DNA of 48,139 nucleotides from an uncultured Lachnospiraceae bacterium (GTDB taxonomy: Bacteria > Bacillota > Clostridia > Lachnospirales > Lachnospiraceae), in NCBI GenBank assembly GCA_947165275.1, contig CAMUZQ010000012.1, positions 1 to 48,139 on the forward strand. The letters run 5' to 3'. The notes below the pieces were generated by a model. That model saw only the letters and a program-made list of their open reading frames with translations. It made no database searches and had not been told where the DNA came from. Positions 43,994-48,139 of the stretch are shown here, piece after piece. Every line of letters starts with the position of its first letter. The first letter of the stretch is position 1. Both the position numbers and the translations under genes were made by a program.

Positions 43994-44202
43994 GGCTCTA
44001 TCCGGAGGAAGAGCTCTACAAGGAGATGGCGTTTATCTCATATTACTTCCACTGGAGCGAAGATAACGTGATGGGACTCGAGCACAGACAGAGGAGAAAG
44101 TGGTGCGGTGAGATATCAGGGATCAACGCAAGCCTCAATCCCTCCAAGGAAAAGAAGGAAAAGAGCATCATTGATATGAAGCCGGGAATACAATTCGGCT
44201 AA
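43990..44202 (+). CDS. Small CIS protein (DUF6760-like), possibly made as a frameshift extension
   Basis: 70 residues if started at TTG 43990, which overlaps the previous stop by 4 nt. LYPEEELYKEMAFISYYFHW and MGLEHRQRRKWCGEIS match a small family that follows the gp41-like gene in CIS clusters. The SD-like GGGGAGG ends only about one base before TTG, too close for efficient initiation. This makes translation by -1 frameshifting from the upstream gene a reasonable alternative. Confidence 0.75.
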   Translation: MRLYPEEELYKEMAFISYYFHWSEDNVMGLEHRQRRKWCGEISGINASLNPSKEKKEKSIIDMKPGIQFG

Positions 44203-44240
44203 GGTTTACATAATATCACAAAACAGGAGAATCGGAACAG

Positions 44241-45245
44241 ATGGCAGAACAGGGCGGTACTGCAGCGGATGCTGCAAAAAATGCTATAAAAAAGGTCGGT
44301 AAAGGAGGCAATTATAACAGAGACAGCAAGAAGTCAGTATTGAATCCGGCGCCGGGATTTAACTTTGCCCTGCAGGTGGAGGCAGCCTTTTTCGTTCCTT
44401 TAAGGTCTGTAAGGGTCTTCACCAAGGAGAACGAGTTTGATTATTATCAGGAGGGCGGACTGAATGACTATGTCCATATGCTGAGGAAGCCTATAAGCAA
44501 GCCCTTTACCTTCCAGGTGGAGAGGTATGTGGCGGTTTCATCCGGCCTGGGTCTGGTTGATCCTCTGTCACTGGGGACTGATCTCATACTTCCGCTCATA
44601 CTCTATGTGAACAGGCAGCCGAGAGAGAGCTGGGACAGCATAAGCTTCACCAACTGCGCCAGGGCATATGTATTTACGGGCTGTACCGTTATCTCCAAGG
44701 AATTCGGAGAGCTGAATTCGGAGCAGAGCAAGCTTGCGACCGAGACCACTACCATATCCTACAGGGAGATGTTTATCATGAACCAGGTGGATCCCTCACT
44801 TGAATCCGGGGAACCCTGGAATATAAAGGATGACTCAAACTCGCATCCTGAAAACAGGCAGTCCGGCGAAAGCAGGAAAAAGCTTGATGAGCAGGCCAGG
44901 GACTCTATGTGGGCCATGTCAAAGGAAGGGCCTGCAGGAAATAACAAGTTCCATACAAGGGATAAGATGTCAAAGGACGGGAAGCCTCAGGGCACCGTCA
45001 CCGGCAACAGCCAGAACAGAAAGACAGGCGATGAACTCGGAAAATCAGAAAGATGGGTTTTCGACGGTTCGCTGTCCGGCAAGGGAAAGGCTCATACGCA
45101 GAACCGTAATGTGGGCGTGAGACCGGAGGTCATCAAATATCCTCCCACAAAAAGGGCGCATCAGGCTGAGAGTGCGAAGCCTGAGGTCGTTAAATATCCT
45201 CCGACGAAGAGAGCGCTTAAGGCAGACGCTCTGGCTAAGAAATGA
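44241..45245 (+). CDS. Second tube-family protein (baseplate-proximal) with long charged tail
   Basis: 334 residues; start preceded by ACAGGAG. Residues about 35-190 are a tube-like fold (FNFALQVEAAFFVPLRSVRVF, YVHMLRKPISKPFTFQVERY, TISYREMFIMNQVDPSLE), like the Pvc5/Afp5 tube initiator that connects tube and baseplate. The remaining ~140 residues are hydrophilic and probably disordered, ending in two copies of PEV(I/V)KYPPTKRA (from about residue 295). The tail is unusual for the family and may tether a partner. Its stop overlaps the next start by 4 nt. Confidence 0.82.
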   Translation: MAEQGGTAADAAKNAIKKVGKGGNYNRDSKKSVLNPAPGFNFALQVEAAFFVPLRSVRVFTKENEFDYYQEGGLNDYVHMLRKPISKPFTFQVERYVAVSSGLGLVDPLSLGTDLILPLILYVNRQPRESWDSISFTNCARAYVFTGCTVISKEFGELNSEQSKLATETTTISYREMFIMNQVDPSLESGEPWNIKDDSNSHPENRQSGESRKKLDEQARDSMWAMSKEGPAGNNKFHTRDKMSKDGKPQGTVTGNSQNRKTGDELGKSERWVFDGSLSGKGKAHTQNRNVGVRPEVIKYPPTKRAHQAESAKPEVVKYPPTKRALKADALAKK

Positions 45246-47320
45246 TTACCTTAAAGGCGCCTATAGAGCTGAAAAACCGCACGGATTTTGTCCATGATAA
45301 CGAAAGCTTCCCGGAGCGTATCACGGGCAATTACGGACTTATGAGCTCCGGGATCGGAGCGGAGGAGCTGCTGCATCTTCTGAGCACCCCCCCTGAGATA
45401 TATCTTTCCGAGGGTGATGCGGTGACGACGATGGGAAATACCCTTGTACAGAGTCACAATGAGGAGAAGCTCAATATAATAAATAATGTGCTGAACAGGA
45501 TACTTTTTTCCACGGAAGCATCACTTACCTATCAGGACAGGACATATATAACCGATGCCCTTTACAAGCTTGGCATAAGGGATGACAGGAAATTCATGAA
45601 TGAGGTCAGACGTTTCATGGAGGAGTCGGATCTCGAGCAGAATTTTATAAATGATTATCTTAGCCTTCAATATGATGAGGACAATACAAGCCTCAGGATC
45701 GAAACCCTGAAAGAGGCAAGGGAGCTTGTGGAAAGAGAGCTTGCGGAGAGCTTTGATATAAGAGAGAATACACTGAGCCGGAGGATCATGGAAAGACTCG
45801 GTACAGGCGAGATCTACCAGATCGTGGCTAATTTCAATAAGAGCATAAATGAGACCTCTGTCGGAGGCGCCCAGTTCATGATCTCCGAGCAGGAAAACAC
45901 CGCCCAGAAGATATTGATAAATAATTTTGTCAATAATATGGAGCAGGAGGGAGCAGAGCTCATATACCGCACAGAGAGGATACCCGAAGGGGAGGATGAT
46001 GAGGTGCCGGATTCATCCCCGGTATCCGGAGAGCTTATCAGATATATAAGCGATAATATTTATGAAAGGGAGATCCTTAAGGAGAGGTCCAAAGAGACCC
46101 GTACCACCGAAGAAATAGGAGCGGCTGTGATGCTGGATCTTGTAAAGAACCTGTATAACAGCGGATATGAGACGATAGTCGGGGGAAGCTCCTGGATGGA
46201 ATTCAGAAATGTCCTGTACGGATCCTCTGAAAATACCTTTAACAGGGTGAGCTATCAGGCATCTGAGAGCAATCCCATTATGAGGTTCACAGAGGAAAAC
46301 ACGGAAAATACCAGGATAGATCTGGATTTTGCGGAGCTCTCCGAGCTTACCGAGATAGAGGAGGATGCGGAGAATATTGCTCTCATAGAGAAGCAGCTCA
46401 ATGAAATAAACCAGAGCAATCTGCAGAATGTGGAGCGCTATGAGCAGATGCTTGAGACTCTCAAAAAGCTTGAGCCTCCCAAAGAGAGGACCGGCGGGAG
46501 AGAAAGGACCAGACGTGATGCTCTCTCTGCCCTGGAGGGAGAGCAGGATATACTTGCCCGTTTTGCTGAGAGCGAGGGAGAGCAGGAGCAGGAAAGGGCG
46601 CAGGTCTTCCATGAGATCACAAGGCTTTTCCCGGACAATGCAGCGCAGATCTTCCAGGTTCTGGAGCAGTATATGACTGATCCGGAGGGGCTTCAGGGGA
46701 TCAGCATCACGAATAATAATGTGGCACAGGCTGCCGAGGAGATAGCAAGATTTGTAAGACAGTCCGAGGATGAAAGAGAGCAGGCTGTTGCAAGAGAGAG
46801 GATCTTCAGAGAGATAGAGAGACTGTATCCTGATGATACGGAGAGGATCTCTCAGATGGTGGAGCAGTATCTTTCTGATCCCGAAAGCCTTGAGGGCGTG
46901 AATATAACAAACAGAAATGTGGTCGAGGTCATCGAAGAGATCGAAAGACTCCAGCAAAGACAGCAAAGAGCGGTTCCGGAGAGCAGACCGCAGGCACTGC
47001 CTGCAGGAAATGAGCTTGTATTCAGGAGAGAGGAGCGTCTTTCGGCGGATGAGATCGAGGAGATCTTCGAGGGCTACCGCAGGCAGGAAAACAGGCAGAG
47101 ACGGGATATTACCGACAATGAAGATATAAATGAGGTTCACAGGGTGAATAATACCACCGTGATCCAGTCAGGAGAAAGGAATTTTACGGAGCAGGAGCTG
47201 TATAATATACAGGATATGGTAAGACAGGGCGTCCGGTCCCAGATGGGAACCATATCCGAGCAGGTGATGCAGAAGCTTGAAAAGAGACTTCGGAATGAGA
47301 AGAGCAGAAGAGGTATCTGA
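45242..47320 (+). CDS. Large helical CIS protein of unknown function
   Basis: 692 residues, acidic and mainly helical, no signal peptide or membrane helix. It lies between the second tube gene and the Pvc7-like gene. Residues 451-506 and 519-575 are a tandem duplication (RLFPDNAAQIFQVLEQY and RLYPDDTERISQMVEQY versions, 204 bp apart). The C-terminus (ISEQVMQKLEKRLRNEKSRRGI) fits a short motif of basic, ERxRRG-like ends that I associate with small baseplate-connected proteins of other CIS clusters. It may be an enlarged version of such a protein. A tape-measure role is possible but not supported by a clear long coiled coil. Confidence 0.7.
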   Translation: MITLKAPIELKNRTDFVHDNESFPERITGNYGLMSSGIGAEELLHLLSTPPEIYLSEGDAVTTMGNTLVQSHNEEKLNIINNVLNRILFSTEASLTYQDRTYITDALYKLGIRDDRKFMNEVRRFMEESDLEQNFINDYLSLQYDEDNTSLRIETLKEARELVERELAESFDIRENTLSRRIMERLGTGEIYQIVANFNKSINETSVGGAQFMISEQENTAQKILINNFVNNMEQEGAELIYRTERIPEGEDDEVPDSSPVSGELIRYISDNIYEREILKERSKETRTTEEIGAAVMLDLVKNLYNSGYETIVGGSSWMEFRNVLYGSSENTFNRVSYQASESNPIMRFTEENTENTRIDLDFAELSELTEIEEDAENIALIEKQLNEINQSNLQNVERYEQMLETLKKLEPPKERTGGRERTRRDALSALEGEQDILARFAESEGEQEQERAQVFHEITRLFPDNAAQIFQVLEQYMTDPEGLQGISITNNNVAQAAEEIARFVRQSEDEREQAVARERIFREIERLYPDDTERISQMVEQYLSDPESLEGVNITNRNVVEVIEEIERLQQRQQRAVPESRPQALPAGNELVFRREERLSADEIEEIFEGYRRQENRQRRDITDNEDINEVHRVNNTTVIQSGERNFTEQELYNIQDMVRQGVRSQMGTISEQVMQKLEKRLRNEKSRRGI

Positions 47321-47324
47321 ATAG

Positions 47325-48139
47325 ATGTCAGTTTTCAGTGCGATAGGAGGAGCAGTCTCCGGACTCGGAGACAATAAGGCATTTCAGAATCTGGGCAGGG
47401 GCATTACGGGAAATAACGTAAAGGCTGTGCTCTGCATACGCAAGCCCCCGGAAGCCGGAGACACTGATAAGAAGACGGAGGAGAACCTGATCAATTTTAA
47501 CAGTGTGGAATCCGCATTAAATGATGTGTCAAAGCTGAACAATACCCTTATAAAGTCATATACAAATGACACCAAGGGACAGGGTGTTCTCGGAATGGCG
47601 AGCAAGGCCCTTAATAAGGCCTCCGTATCAACATATAGCGATATAAAGTCGGATGTGGAAAGCAACCATTATATCGCGCTTGAGGTCCAGTATAATCCTG
47701 GTTCCCTGCGGCTTGATACCAGCGCCGGAAAGCAGCAGAGCATGGTCGGAGAGGGTATGAATAAACAGATGAGGACCTTCGAGTCTCCTGTATCCACGAC
47801 CTTAAGCTTTGAGCTTCTCTTTGATGATGTCAATAATATGGATGCCTTTATGCTCTCGGATAATCCGATCACCGGGCTGACGGTGTCAAATGTGACAAAT
47901 CAGGTGACCAGCATGATAAAAAAGGACTACAGTGTCCAGAGGCAGATGGAGGGACTGCTGTCACTCCTTACCATAGAATCCGCCAAGCATGTGATCTTTT
48001 TCTGGGGGAATATGTGTTTCAGGGGAGATGTCACGAGAGTGAGCACCGCCTATACCATGTTTAATAAAAAAGGATATCCCGTAAGGGGCAAGGTCGGACT
48101 GTCCATAAGGCAGGGAAGCGCGATCAATGCAAGGGATGC
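47325..48139 (+). CDS. Pvc7/Afp7-like CIS tube-baseplate adaptor, partial (runs off the window)
   Basis: The frame opens at ATG 47325 (4 nt after the previous stop) and stays open to the window edge, 271 codons. LEVQYNPGSLRLDTSAGKQ, FESPVSTTLSFELLFDDV, then FFWGNMCFRGDVTRV and TMFNKKGYPVRGKV follow the CIS tube-adaptor family (Pvc7 N-terminal domain). Full-length members often end in a LysM domain, which would lie beyond this window. It should link the inner tube to the spike. There is no good ribosome binding site beyond GAGGTATCTGAATAG, so translation is probably coupled to the gene before. Confidence 0.85.
   Translation, partial: MSVFSAIGGAVSGLGDNKAFQNLGRGITGNNVKAVLCIRKPPEAGDTDKKTEENLINFNSVESALNDVSKLNNTLIKSYTNDTKGQGVLGMASKALNKASVSTYSDIKSDVESNHYIALEVQYNPGSLRLDTSAGKQQSMVGEGMNKQMRTFESPVSTTLSFELLFDDVNNMDAFMLSDNPITGLTVSNVTNQVTSMIKKDYSVQRQMEGLLSLLTIESAKHVIFFWGNMCFRGDVTRVSTAYTMFNKKGYPVRGKVGLSIRQGSAINARD

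Noticed and set aside
39413-48139. Prophage interpretation of the tail-like genes
   Set aside because: No integrase, terminase, portal or capsid gene is visible; DUF4255, DUF4280 and the Pvc7-like gene point to a contractile injection system instead.
1-48139. CRISPR arrays, tRNA or rRNA genes, insertion sequences
   Set aside because: I found no regularly spaced direct repeats with unique spacers, no cloverleaf-like or rRNA-like sequence and no transposase motif.

Overview
This window most likely comes from a Gram-positive clostridial bacterium, probably a member of the Lachnospiraceae. The evidence is strong AGGAGG-type ribosome binding sites, intermediate base composition, heavy use of AGG/AGA and ATA codons, secreted proteins with Gram-positive style signal peptides, and a clostripain-type protease. 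All genes I can support lie on the + strand. I saw no tRNA, rRNA, CRISPR array, transposase or integrase.

The layout has four blocks. (1) 1-8201 holds a secreted repeat protein, an SLC1-type amino acid/dicarboxylate symporter with an unusual ATPase-like N-terminal domain, and a very large secreted clostripain-family (C11) protease with an acidic, low-complexity tail. (2) 8260-18467 is a molybdenum cofactor and molybdate uptake operon: moaA, a MOSC-Mog fusion, modC, an ABC exporter, modA, modB, moeA, a MoeA-like protein, and a MobB-MoaC-MobA triple fusion. No molybdopterin synthase (MoaD/MoaE) gene is in this operon. (3) 18480-27983 is a regulatory and surface block: a 2385-residue membrane-anchored surface protein followed by a response regulator with a SARP/OmpR-like output domain and a LytS-type histidine kinase. 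(4) 28013 to the window end is a contractile injection system (CIS) operon that runs off the right edge.

The CIS operon is the most interesting part. Its distal half has recognisable phage-tail-like parts: a DUF4255/Pvc16-like terminator, a PAAR-like tip, sheath, tube, tail-assembly chaperones, a second tube protein, a large helical protein, and the start of a Pvc7-like protein. Its proximal half is a set of envelope proteins not found in classical extracellular CIS: a pseudokinase-like tail-anchored protein, a multi-pass sensor with a degenerate class III cyclase domain, a membrane-anchored MORN protein, a TolC-like secreted helical protein, and a large membrane-anchored protein with a Gly-Ser linker. 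I infer a membrane-attached, signal-gated CIS adapted to a single-membrane, thick-walled cell.

Two nucleotide-level signals support a coordinated system. The promoters of the surface-protein/two-component operon and of the CIS operon share the same element: two 7-bp direct repeats TGTGTCT with an 11-bp period, ending exactly 10 bp upstream of the -10 box. This is the geometry of PhoB/OmpR/SARP-type activator sites, so the response regulator encoded between them is the obvious candidate regulator. Second, the two overlapping chaperone genes of the CIS carry an in-phase A-AAT-TTT slippery heptamer that would join them by -1 frameshifting, as in tailed-phage G/GT chaperones.
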